Part shown: one piece after another, positions 1 to 7,906 of the stretch | Numbering within the stretch: the first letter of the stretch is position 1 | Layout: every line of letters starts with the position of its first letter | Assembly: GCF_000400715.1 (NCBI RefSeq) | Contig: NZ_KE007350.1 | Coordinates: 166,016 to 230,015 of the forward strand | Origin: Acinetobacter genomosp. 15BJ | Lineage (GTDB): Bacteria; Pseudomonadota; Gammaproteobacteria; Pseudomonadales; Moraxellaceae | Reading direction: 5' to 3' | DNA: 64,000 nucleotides | The notes under the pieces: model-generated | What the model was told of the DNA's origin: nothing | Seen by the model: only the letters and a program-made list of their open reading frames with translations | The model's database searches: none | Position numbers and translations under genes: made by a program

Positions 1-1203
1 TTGCGCGGTCTGGGCTTTGCAATTATTTTCAACTCGCAACATCAGATGATGTTCATAACGATCACGATACTCAGTCATCCGTTTCGGTAAATGGCTCGGT
101 AACAACGAAGTGACCGCTTGTAAAATATGATCGGTCAGCCCTTTGATTTTAAATTTTTCTAAAAAGCCATCGACCTTATCCTTAAGCGCGAAGGCCTTCG
201 GTACATTGGCCGTACCGAATTTCTCAATAAACAGGAAGGTATCTTTGCCGTATTTTTCGCCAATATGATACGCATCACGGTGAATGTATTCCCCTGCAAT
301 TGGCAAGCTTGGCAATGAAGTGAGTAAATAGCGACGAATCGCAGTCAGATCATCGGCATCATTTGTGCCAATATAGAAAACGCTGCTCTCTACCTTTTCA
401 TAGGTATCGAGACGCACTGCAAACACACAGACTTTGCCTGCCGAACCCGAAGCTTCAAACAGACGCGATGGATCGGCATTAAAGCGTGCAGGACTATCCG
501 CATCGACCTGAGTGACATCTTGCGCATAACGCTGATCGGATGCCTGCTTTTCAGCATCATCCAGAATATCGATGGCTTGGTATTGCTGCTGCTCTAAACG
601 GGTCAGGATGTCTTCTGGGGTTGAGCCTAAGTTCACACCCAGATGATTCACCAATTCCAATTGACCTTGCGCATTGACCTGTGCGTATAGCGCCAGTTCG
701 GTATAGGCAGGCCCACGACGTACCAAAGCGCCACCTGAATTGTTACACACCCCACCTAACACCGAAGCACCGATACAGGAAGAACCAATCACCGAATGCG
801 GCTCACGATCATAGCCTTTCAGTATCTGCTCCAGATTGTCCAAGGTCGCCCCCGGCAAACAAATCACCTGCTTGCCGTCATGAATGACTTGGATGCCTTT
901 TAAACGGCGCGTACTCATCACCAAAACAGGTCGATCATAATCATCGCCATAGGGCGTTGAGCCACCCGTCAGGCCCGTATTGGCCGCTTGCATGATGACA
1001 ATACAATCGGCTTCGATGGCGGCTTGTAGCACCTGCCATTGTTCCAGCAAGGTGCCAGGGATGACCACTGCAAAGACTTTACCCTCACCAAAACGACGAC
1101 CTTGACGATACTGGCGGGTACTTTGATCATCACTCAGTACATGCTGACGTCCAACAATCTGCTGTAAACGATCAATCACCACTTTGGGAGAAAATGTTTG
1201 CAT
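1..1203 (-). CDS. dld: Quinone-dependent D-lactate dehydrogenase (Dld), C-terminal part outside the window
   Basis: FAD-dependent membrane-associated enzyme oxidising D-lactate to pyruvate and passing electrons to quinone. The minus-strand frame starts at 1203 (MQTFSPKVVIDRL) behind a strong AAGGAG Shine-Dalgarno and stays open for 401 codons to the window edge, so about 170 residues are missing compared with the roughly 570-residue family. The FAD-binding PCMH-type domain is visible: QAANTGLTGGSTPYG near residue 75, then a GSSCIGASVLGGVCNNSGG stretch typical of Dld. It is the last gene of a lldP-lldR-lldD-dld lactate operon, separated from lldD by 300 bp that hold a hairpin repeat. Identification is firm; the 3' end cannot be assessed. 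Confidence 0.93.
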   Translation of the reverse strand, partial: MQTFSPKVVIDRLQQIVGRQHVLSDDQSTRQYRQGRRFGEGKVFAVVIPGTLLEQWQVLQAAIEADCIVIMQAANTGLTGGSTPYGDDYDRPVLVMSTRRLKGIQVIHDGKQVICLPGATLDNLEQILKGYDREPHSVIGSSCIGASVLGGVCNNSGGALVRRGPAYTELALYAQVNAQGQLELVNHLGVNLGSTPEDILTRLEQQQYQAIDILDDAEKQASDQRYAQDVTQVDADSPARFNADPSRLFEASGSAGKVCVFAVRLDTYEKVESSVFYIGTNDADDLTAIRRYLLTSLPSLPIAGEYIHRDAYHIGEKYGKDTFLFIEKFGTANVPKAFALKDKVDGFLEKFKIKGLTDHILQAVTSLLPSHLPKRMTEYRDRYEHHLMLRVENNCKAQTAQ

Positions 1204-1320
1204 GATGGCTCCTTAGGATCATCCATTTATAAACTTAGACCAGCACGACAGAATCTTAGTATTTGTCATTCGAGTAGCTCATTCTTCAATACGAATCAGC
1301 CCTATATTTACTATCGTGGT

Positions 1321-1411
1321 TGGCGGCAGGGATGCCGCCTGCTTCGATGCGGTAGCAAGGACGTACCGTCATCGAAGCAAAGGTTTTTGGTTACTTTTTT
1401 AAAAAAGTAAC
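1321..1411. repeat. Hairpin-rich REP-like repeat between dld and lldD
   Basis: Three nested or adjacent palindromes lie in the 300-bp gap between lldD and dld. GGCGGCA (1322-1328) pairs with TGCCGCC (1333-1339). GCTTCGATG (1341-1349) pairs with CATCGAAGC (1370-1378). A perfect 22-bp palindrome, GTTACTTTTTT followed by its complement, spans 1390-1411. The arrangement is like dispersed extragenic palindromes; only one copy is in the window. It may act as an mRNA processing or attenuation element inside the lactate operon. The rest of the gap (1204-1320, 1412-1503) shows nothing convincing. Confidence 0.55.
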
Positions 1412-1503
1412 GTCTGTTAACGGCTTATATCGAACTTTTCTCGATAAGACTCCGTCGCGCCAATCTCATCAGAAATAGACAAGCGACGTATTAATACGAA
1501 AAT

Positions 1504-2649
1504 TTAGAGCTTCAAAGCCTGTACCAAACAATCAGCATTAATCTCTTGAATCGACTTAGCACCCGTCAACGTCATTGCTACCCGCATTTCCTTCTCAATC
1601 AGATCCAATAAGTTCGACACCCCTTGCCCACCTGCTGCTGCCAAGGCATACACAAAGGCACGGCCCAATAACACCGTATCTGCACCAAGCGCCAACATGC
1701 GTACCACATCCAGACCATTACGGATGCCTGAGTCTGCCAGAATCGCCAGATCACCCTTCACCGCATCGGCAATCGCAGGCAAGGCCCGTGCAGAAGACAT
1801 CACCCCATCCAACTGACGCCCACCATGATTCGACACCACAATACCATCCGCACCAAAGCGCACCGCATCTTTAGCATCTTCAGGGTCCAGAATACCCTTA
1901 ATCACCATCGGGCCATCCCAAAACTCACGAATCCATTCCAAATCTTTCCATGAGATTGACGGGTCAAAGTTAGAACCTAACCAGCCGATATAATCTTCAA
2001 GCCCAGTCGGTTTACCCAGATACTTAGAAATATTACCCAAATCATGCGGACGACCACACATGCCAACATTCCATGCCCAATGCGGATGCAACATCGATTG
2101 CAGATAACGACGCATCGCTGCATTTGGCCCACTCATGCCTGAATGTGCATCGCGATAACGCGCGCCCGGCACAGGCATATCCACGGTAAACACTAGTGTC
2201 GAGCAGCCTGCTGCTTTGGCACGTTCCAGCGCATTACGCATAAAGCCACGATCACGTAATACATAGAGCTGAAACCACATTGGACGTTGAATCACAGGCG
2301 CCACTTCCTCAATCGGACAGACTGAAACTGTCGATAAGGTAAATGGAATGCCTTTTTGATCTGCTGCCACTGCGGCCTGAACTTCACCACGACGTGCGTA
2401 CATACCAGTTAAACCCACAGGTGCCAAAGCCACTGGCATGGACAAGGTTTCGTTAAACAGCTTGGTTTCCAGACTCAATGCCGACATGTCATTCAGCACC
2501 CGCTGACGTAAGGCGATGTCTGAAAGATCCTGCACATTACGTTTTAAGGTATGTTCCGAATACGCTCCACCATCAATATAGTGAAATAAAAAAGGCGGTA
2601 AACGGCGCTGTGCCGCAGCACGATAATCATTGCCAGAAGAAATAATCAT
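1504..2649 (-). CDS. lldD: L-lactate dehydrogenase, FMN-dependent, quinone-linked
   Basis: Oxidises L-lactate to pyruvate at the inner membrane using FMN, feeding electrons to the quinone pool. The 381-residue length is normal for LldD. Visible family marks are the N-terminal YIDGGAYSEHTLKRN, the FMN-binding LAPVGLTGMYARRGE near residue 80, and the catalytic-base region IVVSNHGGRQLDG near residue 270, followed by LADSGIRNGLDVVRMLALGA, which holds the phosphate-binding region. The start overlaps the stop of lldR by 4 bp, indicating translational coupling inside the lactate operon. No anomalies seen. Confidence 0.96.
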   Translation of the reverse strand: MIISSGNDYRAAAQRRLPPFLFHYIDGGAYSEHTLKRNVQDLSDIALRQRVLNDMSALSLETKLFNETLSMPVALAPVGLTGMYARRGEVQAAVAADQKGIPFTLSTVSVCPIEEVAPVIQRPMWFQLYVLRDRGFMRNALERAKAAGCSTLVFTVDMPVPGARYRDAHSGMSGPNAAMRRYLQSMLHPHWAWNVGMCGRPHDLGNISKYLGKPTGLEDYIGWLGSNFDPSISWKDLEWIREFWDGPMVIKGILDPEDAKDAVRFGADGIVVSNHGGRQLDGVMSSARALPAIADAVKGDLAILADSGIRNGLDVVRMLALGADTVLLGRAFVYALAAAGGQGVSNLLDLIEKEMRVAMTLTGAKSIQEINADCLVQALKL

Positions 2650-3398
2650 TTTGAATCCAATCTAGTTAAACGTGTTGCACGTTTCTGGCGAGCTTCATTT
2701 TCGTCCAGAGCACGTACATGATTAATCACAAATTCAATATGACCACACACGGCTTGGCGTGCGGCCTCGGGATCTTGACGATCAATCGCATCCATCACCT
2801 GAAAATGCTGCTCACTGAGCAAGTCACCATTAACAGGATGGTTATAAACTTTGTTACGCCCGAGCAAGACGTTGTATTGCAGCAAATCAAACAGACTACG
2901 CATCATTTGAATCAGCACAATATTGTGTGAAGCTTCGGCAATCGCCAGATGAAATTCAGCATCCGCCACTGCCGCCCGAGCTGAATCGCCTGCATTTTGA
3001 TAACGGCTGATCTCATCAAAACAATGATGAATTTTGGCACGATCCTCAGGGGTCGAACGCAGAGCGGCATACCATGCAGTGCCGCCTTCTAGCAAAAGCC
3101 GCGCTTCCTGTACATCAAAACGGTACAACGGATCTTCTTCAATCAAATGACTGATTGGATTGACGATGAGCTGTTGCGGCCACTGCTCAGGTAATTGTTG
3201 GATATATGTCCCATCACCACGGCGGCTACTGAGCACGCCCTGGCTATTCAACTGTTGGATCGCTTCACGTAAGGATGGACGAGATACCCCTAAACTGGTT
3301 GCAAGTTGACGCTCAGCAGGTAGACGATCACCCTTTTTCATCTGACGTTGCTCAATGAGTGTCTGTAATTTCATGACCACTTGATCGGAGATTCTCAT
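2646..3398 (-). CDS. lldR: GntR/FadR-family lactate-responsive repressor
   Basis: Transcriptional regulator of the lactate operon. The N-terminal winged helix (residues about 5-75, with MKKGDRLPAERQLATSLGVS and the recognition helix SRPSLREAIQQL) is classic GntR; the C-terminal half is the helical FCD ligand-binding domain of the FadR subfamily. I place the start at the ATG at 3398 because an AAGGA lies 6-7 nt upstream; a GTG one codon earlier is also open. It sits between lldP and lldD, overlapping lldD by 4 bp. Its likely targets are the two ATTGGTATGACCAAT palindromes upstream of lldP. Ligand (L-lactate) is inferred from context. Confidence 0.93.
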   Translation of the reverse strand: MRISDQVVMKLQTLIEQRQMKKGDRLPAERQLATSLGVSRPSLREAIQQLNSQGVLSSRRGDGTYIQQLPEQWPQQLIVNPISHLIEEDPLYRFDVQEARLLLEGGTAWYAALRSTPEDRAKIHHCFDEISRYQNAGDSARAAVADAEFHLAIAEASHNIVLIQMMRSLFDLLQYNVLLGRNKVYNHPVNGDLLSEQHFQVMDAIDRQDPEAARQAVCGHIEFVINHVRALDENEARQKRATRLTRLDSK

Positions 3399-3417
3399 CA
3401 CATTTCCTTGATTAGAG

Positions 3418-5079
3418 TTATGGAATCATCCACGGCACCAGATAAGCCTGAACCGTGACGATGATGCCAACAAAGACTGTAAATATGATGCTATGTTTTA
3501 CCGTGAAACGGAACAGGTCTGACTCTTTTCCTACTAAGCCCACTGCTGCGCAGGCAATCGCAATCGATTGCGGTGAAATCATCTTGCCGGTTACACCACC
3601 ACTGGTATTAGCGGCCACCAACAACACTTCTGGAATACCGATTTGCTGTGCCGTAGTCGCTTGCAAAGCTGAGAACAGCGCATTGGATGAGGTATCAGAA
3701 CCGGTCAGGAAGACACCCAGCCAGCCCAAGAAGGGCGAGAAGAAAGTAAAGGCATGGCCGGTATGCGAGAGTGCCAAAGCCAGCGTCGCAGACAAACCTG
3801 AATAATTGGCAATAAAGGCAAAGGCCAATACCATGCCAATCGAATAAATCGGGGTTTTTAATTCATTTAATGTTTCAGCGAAGGTACTGACCGCCTCACG
3901 GGTTTTCATTTTCAGGAATACGATGGTAATAATTGCAGCAATAAAAATAGCCGTACCTGTCGCAGAGAACCAATCAAATTTATAAATTGCTTCATAAGCG
4001 GTGGTTTCGGGCACAATCGGCGCCATTTTTTCCACCAGCTTATGCAGATACGGGACTTCGATTTTAAAAATCCAATCTGCCAAGGCACCCTCTTTGGCAA
4101 AGAGCGCTTTAAATGGTTTCACACTCCAAATGGTTACCATCACGGTCAAAATCATAAACGGCGACCACGCTTTGGCAATCTGTGCAATGCTATAACGCTG
4201 TTGTGATGAGGCCGCATGACTGGCTGCTTGTTCACCGGTCATTTCAAAACGGAAAATATGTTTCGGTTTCCAAACGCGGAATAACAGGGTGAGACTGACC
4301 AATGAGGCAATCGCAGCGGTAATATCAGGCAATTCGGGACCCAAAAAGTTTGAGGTCAGATATTGTGCAATGGCAAAGGCACTCCCGCCAACCAGTACCG
4401 CTGGCCAAGTCTCTTTCACGCCACGCCAACCGTCCATGATCGCCATAATCCAGAACAGCACAATGATGGTTAAAAAAGGCAACTGACGCCCCACCATCTG
4501 GCTGATTTCCATGGTATCGACACCAGACACCTGCCCTGCCACAATAATCGGAATCCCCATAGCACCAAAAGCCACAGGAGCCGTATTCACAATCAGACAG
4601 AGGCCAGCAGCATATAGCGGTTTAAAGCCCAAACCGACCAGTAAAGCGGCAGTAATCGCCACAGGCGCACCAAAGCCTGCTGCACCTTCCAGAAAGGTAC
4701 CAAAGGCAAAACCGACCAATAGCATCTGTAACCGCTGATCTTCAGTAATCGACAAAATACTGGAGCGAATCACATCAAACTGCCCCGTTTTGACCGAAAT
4801 TTTATACAGAAACACGGCACCGATAATAATCCACGAAATCGGCCATAAACCGTAAAAAAAGCCATAAACCACGGAAGCAAATGCCATTTCAGCTGGCATT
4901 TGATAAAAAAACAGTGCAATCAGCAAGGCAATCATCACGGTACAAGTCCCCGCAACACTACCTTTCATACGAAAGACCGCCAACGCCAAGAAGAAGAAAA
5001 TAATTGGGATCAGCGCGACTGCACTAGATAGCCAGATATTATTTAAAGGGTCATATAGTTGTTGCCACACATTTAGCAT
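3418..5079 (-). CDS. lldP: L-lactate permease
   Basis: Proton-coupled lactate importer of the LctP family, an inner-membrane protein with about 12-14 transmembrane segments. The N-terminus MLNVWQQLYDPLNNIWLSSA and the GTFLEGAAGFGAPVAI motif near residue 125, plus TGSDTSSNALFSALQ near residue 450, are diagnostic. A start at 5085 is open, but the AGGAG at 5086-5092 would sit directly against it; the ATG at 5079 has proper spacing and matches the family N-terminus, giving 553 residues. First gene of the operon, 19 bp before lldR, with two LldR-type operators upstream. Confidence 0.95.
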   Translation of the reverse strand: MLNVWQQLYDPLNNIWLSSAVALIPIIFFFLALAVFRMKGSVAGTCTVMIALLIALFFYQMPAEMAFASVVYGFFYGLWPISWIIIGAVFLYKISVKTGQFDVIRSSILSITEDQRLQMLLVGFAFGTFLEGAAGFGAPVAITAALLVGLGFKPLYAAGLCLIVNTAPVAFGAMGIPIIVAGQVSGVDTMEISQMVGRQLPFLTIIVLFWIMAIMDGWRGVKETWPAVLVGGSAFAIAQYLTSNFLGPELPDITAAIASLVSLTLLFRVWKPKHIFRFEMTGEQAASHAASSQQRYSIAQIAKAWSPFMILTVMVTIWSVKPFKALFAKEGALADWIFKIEVPYLHKLVEKMAPIVPETTAYEAIYKFDWFSATGTAIFIAAIITIVFLKMKTREAVSTFAETLNELKTPIYSIGMVLAFAFIANYSGLSATLALALSHTGHAFTFFSPFLGWLGVFLTGSDTSSNALFSALQATTAQQIGIPEVLLVAANTSGGVTGKMISPQSIAIACAAVGLVGKESDLFRFTVKHSIIFTVFVGIIVTVQAYLVPWMIP

Positions 5080-5145
5080 TCTCATCTCCTTGAAATGCTG
5101 GGCGTCATTTTGTTTTTACTTCGATATTTAACGAATCTTCACAAT

Positions 5146-5160
5146 ATTGGTATGACCAAT
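5146..5160. promoter_or_regulatory. LldR-type operator O1
   Basis: ATTGGTATGACCAAT is a 15-bp palindrome (arms ATTGGT / ACCAAT, centre ATG) fitting the FadR-subfamily half-site arrangement TGGTnnnACCA. It lies 67 bp upstream of the lldP start, in position to block the promoter. An identical copy lies 106 bp further upstream. Binding by LldR is inferred from the consensus and from the neighbouring lldR. Confidence 0.75.
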
Positions 5161-5251
5161 ATTTAATACATCAGCAAATATTGCTGATTTGCAAACTTCA
5201 TGCATCTTAATTATATGAATTATCAGGATCAACCCCACTACCACAACAATA

Positions 5252-5266
5252 ATTGGTATGACCAAT
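5252..5266. promoter_or_regulatory. LldR-type operator O2
   Basis: Exact second copy of ATTGGTATGACCAAT. The centre-to-centre distance from O1 is 106 bp, close to ten helical turns, which suits repression by a DNA loop as described for E. coli LldR. The rest of the 5086-5467 gap is AT-rich promoter sequence for lldP (minus) and pgm (plus). Confidence 0.72.
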
Positions 5267-5398
5267 AATAATTAAGATAAATCAATCCTTTTTTATTTAT
5301 GTCTGCTTTCAGCATTCGACTAAAGTCTGATAAAAAATTTTCAAACAGCATTCAATTTATGCGGCTCAAATCCTCAAACGCTGAAGATAAAACAATAA

Positions 5399-5427
5399 AT
5401 ATGACTTTGTAGCGATATCTGTATAAT
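5399..5427 (+). promoter_or_regulatory. Candidate promoter of pgm
   Basis: A perfect TATAAT -10 hexamer is at 5422-5427, 40 bp before the pgm start. No good -35 is seen at 16-18 bp (the region around 5399-5405 reads ATATGAC), so the promoter may be weak or activator-dependent. Confidence 0.45.
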
Positions 5428-5467
5428 CTGTTCACAACTCAAATCACATCACTATGAATTGAACAAT

Positions 5468-6838
5468 ATGACTCAACTGACTTGCTTTAAAGCCTACGAT
5501 ATTCGCGGCAAACTCGGCACAGAACTGAATGAAGAGATTGCCTATAACATTGGCCGTGCCTATGGACAGATCTATCAACCCAAAAAAGTCGTGATTGGTT
5601 GTGATATCCGTTTAAGTAGCGAAGGCTTAAAACAGGCCACGATTCGGGGCTTGAATGATGCAGGGGTGAATGTGCTTGATTTGGGCATGACCGGCACAGA
5701 AGAAGTCTATTTCGCAGCTTTTCATTTAGATGTACAAGGTGGGATCGAGGTTACAGCCAGCCATAATCCGATGGATTACAACGGGATGAAATTGGTGCGT
5801 GAAAATGCACGTCCAATCAGTGCAGAAACAGGCTTAAAAGAAATTCAAGCACTGGCTGAAACAGGGCAATTTGTAGAGGTCGCACAAAAAGGCACTACCC
5901 AACCCTACAATATTTTGCCTGAGTTTATTGAACACCTACTCACCTATATTGATCCACAAAAAATTAAACCCCTTAAACTTGTGGTCAATGCAGGCAATGG
6001 CGCAGCAGGTCATGTGATTGACGCCATCGAACAAAAATTCCAGCAACTAAATATTCCAGTAGAATTTATTAAAATTCACCACGAAGCAGATGGTCGCTTC
6101 CCGAATGGTATTCCGAATCCAATCCTAATTGAAAACCGCGATAGTACTCGTGATGCTGTGCTGCAACATCAGGCTGATATGGGCATTGCTTGGGATGGTG
6201 ACTTTGACCGCTGCTTCCTATTTGATGAAAAAGGACAGTTTATCGAAGGTTATTACATCGTTGGCTTATTGGCACAGGCCTTTCTGATCAAACAATCAGG
6301 TGAAAAGATTGTGCATGACCCACGTCTGGTCTGGAATACCTTTGACATCGTCGATCAATACCAAGGCATCGCAGTACAATCTAAATCTGGACATGCTTTC
6401 ATTAAAGATGTCATGCGTGAACACAATGCCGTGTACGGCGGGGAAATGAGCGCGCATCACTATTTCCGTGACTTTGCCTATTGCGATAGCGGTATGATCC
6501 CTTGGTTACTGACCATTGCCCTGCTTTCGGAAACTGGACAATCTCTTTCAACTTTAGTTGAAAACATGATTGCCAAATTCCCATGTAGCGGTGAAATCAA
6601 CTTTAAAGTAGCTGACACACAAGTAACCGTACAAAAGATCTTTGATCATTATGCCGATCAAAATCCGCAAGTAGATCGTACTGATGGTGTGAGCCTTGAT
6701 TTTGGCGCATGGCGCCTAAATGTCCGTGCTTCTAATACGGAGCCTTTACTGCGTTTAAACATTGAAAGTCGTGCCGATCAAAACCCGCAACCGATGCAAC
6801 ATTATGTCGATGAATTAACCCAGTTAATTCAGAGTTAA
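5468..6838 (+). CDS. pgm: Phosphoglucomutase / phosphomannomutase
   Basis: Interconverts hexose 1- and 6-phosphates, supplying glucose-1-phosphate for GalU and RmlA (and possibly mannose-1-P). It is an alpha-D-phosphohexomutase of 456 residues. Four family loops are visible: phosphoserine loop TASHNPMDYNGMK near residue 100, metal loop DGDFDRC near 243, sugar loop GGEMSAHHYF near 325, and phosphate loop RASNTEPLLRL near 420. The start is the ATG at 5468; an upstream TTG (5459) extends the frame by three codons but has no advantage. Transcribed opposite to the rest of the capsule operon, followed by an intrinsic terminator shared with gne1. Confidence 0.95.
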   Translation: MTQLTCFKAYDIRGKLGTELNEEIAYNIGRAYGQIYQPKKVVIGCDIRLSSEGLKQATIRGLNDAGVNVLDLGMTGTEEVYFAAFHLDVQGGIEVTASHNPMDYNGMKLVRENARPISAETGLKEIQALAETGQFVEVAQKGTTQPYNILPEFIEHLLTYIDPQKIKPLKLVVNAGNGAAGHVIDAIEQKFQQLNIPVEFIKIHHEADGRFPNGIPNPILIENRDSTRDAVLQHQADMGIAWDGDFDRCFLFDEKGQFIEGYYIVGLLAQAFLIKQSGEKIVHDPRLVWNTFDIVDQYQGIAVQSKSGHAFIKDVMREHNAVYGGEMSAHHYFRDFAYCDSGMIPWLLTIALLSETGQSLSTLVENMIAKFPCSGEINFKVADTQVTVQKIFDHYADQNPQVDRTDGVSLDFGAWRLNVRASNTEPLLRLNIESRADQNPQPMQHYVDELTQLIQS

Positions 6839-6852
6839 TTCATCCCAATAGA

Positions 6853-6878
6853 AAAGGAGCAATATGCTCCTTTTTTAT
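6853..6878. terminator. Intrinsic terminator between convergent pgm and gne1
   Basis: AAAGGAGC and GCTCCTTT pair around an AATAT loop, followed by a run of T on the plus strand. It ends pgm and, with the A-rich run on the left, may also end the minus-strand capsule operon. Confidence 0.85.
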
Positions 6879-6889
6879 TTGCATTTGAT

Positions 6890-7906
6890 TTAATTAAAGC
6901 CGTTTGGATTTTGCTTCTGCCAGTTCCAGCTGTCTGCCAACATATCTTCTAAAGTATATTGAGGCTGCCAACCCAACTCTGTAATCGCACGGGTATTATC
7001 TGCAAATGAAGTGGCGACATCGCCTGCACGACGTGGTGCAAATTCAAATGCAACAGGCACAGCATTGATTTGCTCAAAGGTATTTTTGACTTGTAATACA
7101 GATGAGCCATTGCCCGTTCCAATGTTCCAAGCACGACAGCCCTGTGCAGACAATCGATTATTTAAGGCGCATAAAAGGGCATTGGCCAAATCCACCACAT
7201 GGATATAGTCACGAACCCCTGTACCATCAACGGTGTCATAATCATTGCCATAAATTGCCAGTTTTTCACGACGACCGACTGCGACTTGTGTGACATAAGG
7301 CATTAAGTTATTTGGAATTCCTTGTGGATCTTCACCAATTTGACCGCTTTTATGCGCACCGACAGGGTTAAAATAACGAAGTAAAGCAATCGACCAACGC
7401 GAATCTGCCTGTGCCAGTTTTTGCAGCATTTGTTCGACAATCAGTTTGGTATAACCATAATTGTTATTTGGCATGCCTGTTGGCATATCTTCATTCAGCG
7501 GAGAACTATTGGCTTCATCATATACCGTTGCAGATGAACTAAATACCAAGTTAAATACCCCAGCGCGTTCCATCGCCTTGACCAACTGAGCACTGCCAGC
7601 AATGTTATTATCAAAATAAGTCAATGGAACCTGTTGGCTCTCACCGACAGCTTTTAGACCTGCAAAATGAATGACCGCATCAATAGAATAGTCCTGAAAG
7701 ACCTGATCTAACGCATCCTGATTACGAATATCACCTTTTACAAAAACCAAGCTTTTATTGGCAAGTTTCTGTATACGACGTAAAGCTTCTTCAGAACTAT
7801 TTGAAAGATTATCAAATACAATAACTTCATGACTTGCATTAAGTAGTTCTAAACAGGTATGTGAGCCAATATAACCCGCACCACCTGTGACTAAAATTTT
7901 AGCCAT
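6890..7906 (-). CDS. gne1: UDP-glucose / UDP-N-acetylglucosamine 4-epimerase
   Basis: NAD-dependent extended SDR enzyme giving UDP-Gal and/or UDP-GalNAc for capsule. 338 residues, normal for GalE. Visible: Rossmann motif GGAGYIGSH at residues 7-15, catalytic SSSATVY near 124-130 and YGYTK near 148-152 (YxxxK). It is the last gene of the capsule operon and overlaps the gpi stop by 8 bp. In Acinetobacter K loci this position is called gne1 (galE). The name reflects position; whether acetylated substrates are preferred cannot be read from sequence here. Confidence 0.92.
   Translation of the reverse strand: MAKILVTGGAGYIGSHTCLELLNASHEVIVFDNLSNSSEEALRRIQKLANKSLVFVKGDIRNQDALDQVFQDYSIDAVIHFAGLKAVGESQQVPLTYFDNNIAGSAQLVKAMERAGVFNLVFSSSATVYDEANSSPLNEDMPTGMPNNNYGYTKLIVEQMLQKLAQADSRWSIALLRYFNPVGAHKSGQIGEDPQGIPNNLMPYVTQVAVGRREKLAIYGNDYDTVDGTGVRDYIHVVDLANALLCALNNRLSAQGCRAWNIGTGNGSSVLQVKNTFEQINAVPVAFEFAPRRAGDVATSFADNTRAITELGWQPQYTLEDMLADSWNWQKQNPNGFN

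Noticed and set aside
681..887. 68-codon plus-strand frame
   Set aside because: Shadow of dld on the opposite strand.
7011..7208. Short plus-strand frames within gne1
   Set aside because: Antisense shadows of a complete epimerase gene.
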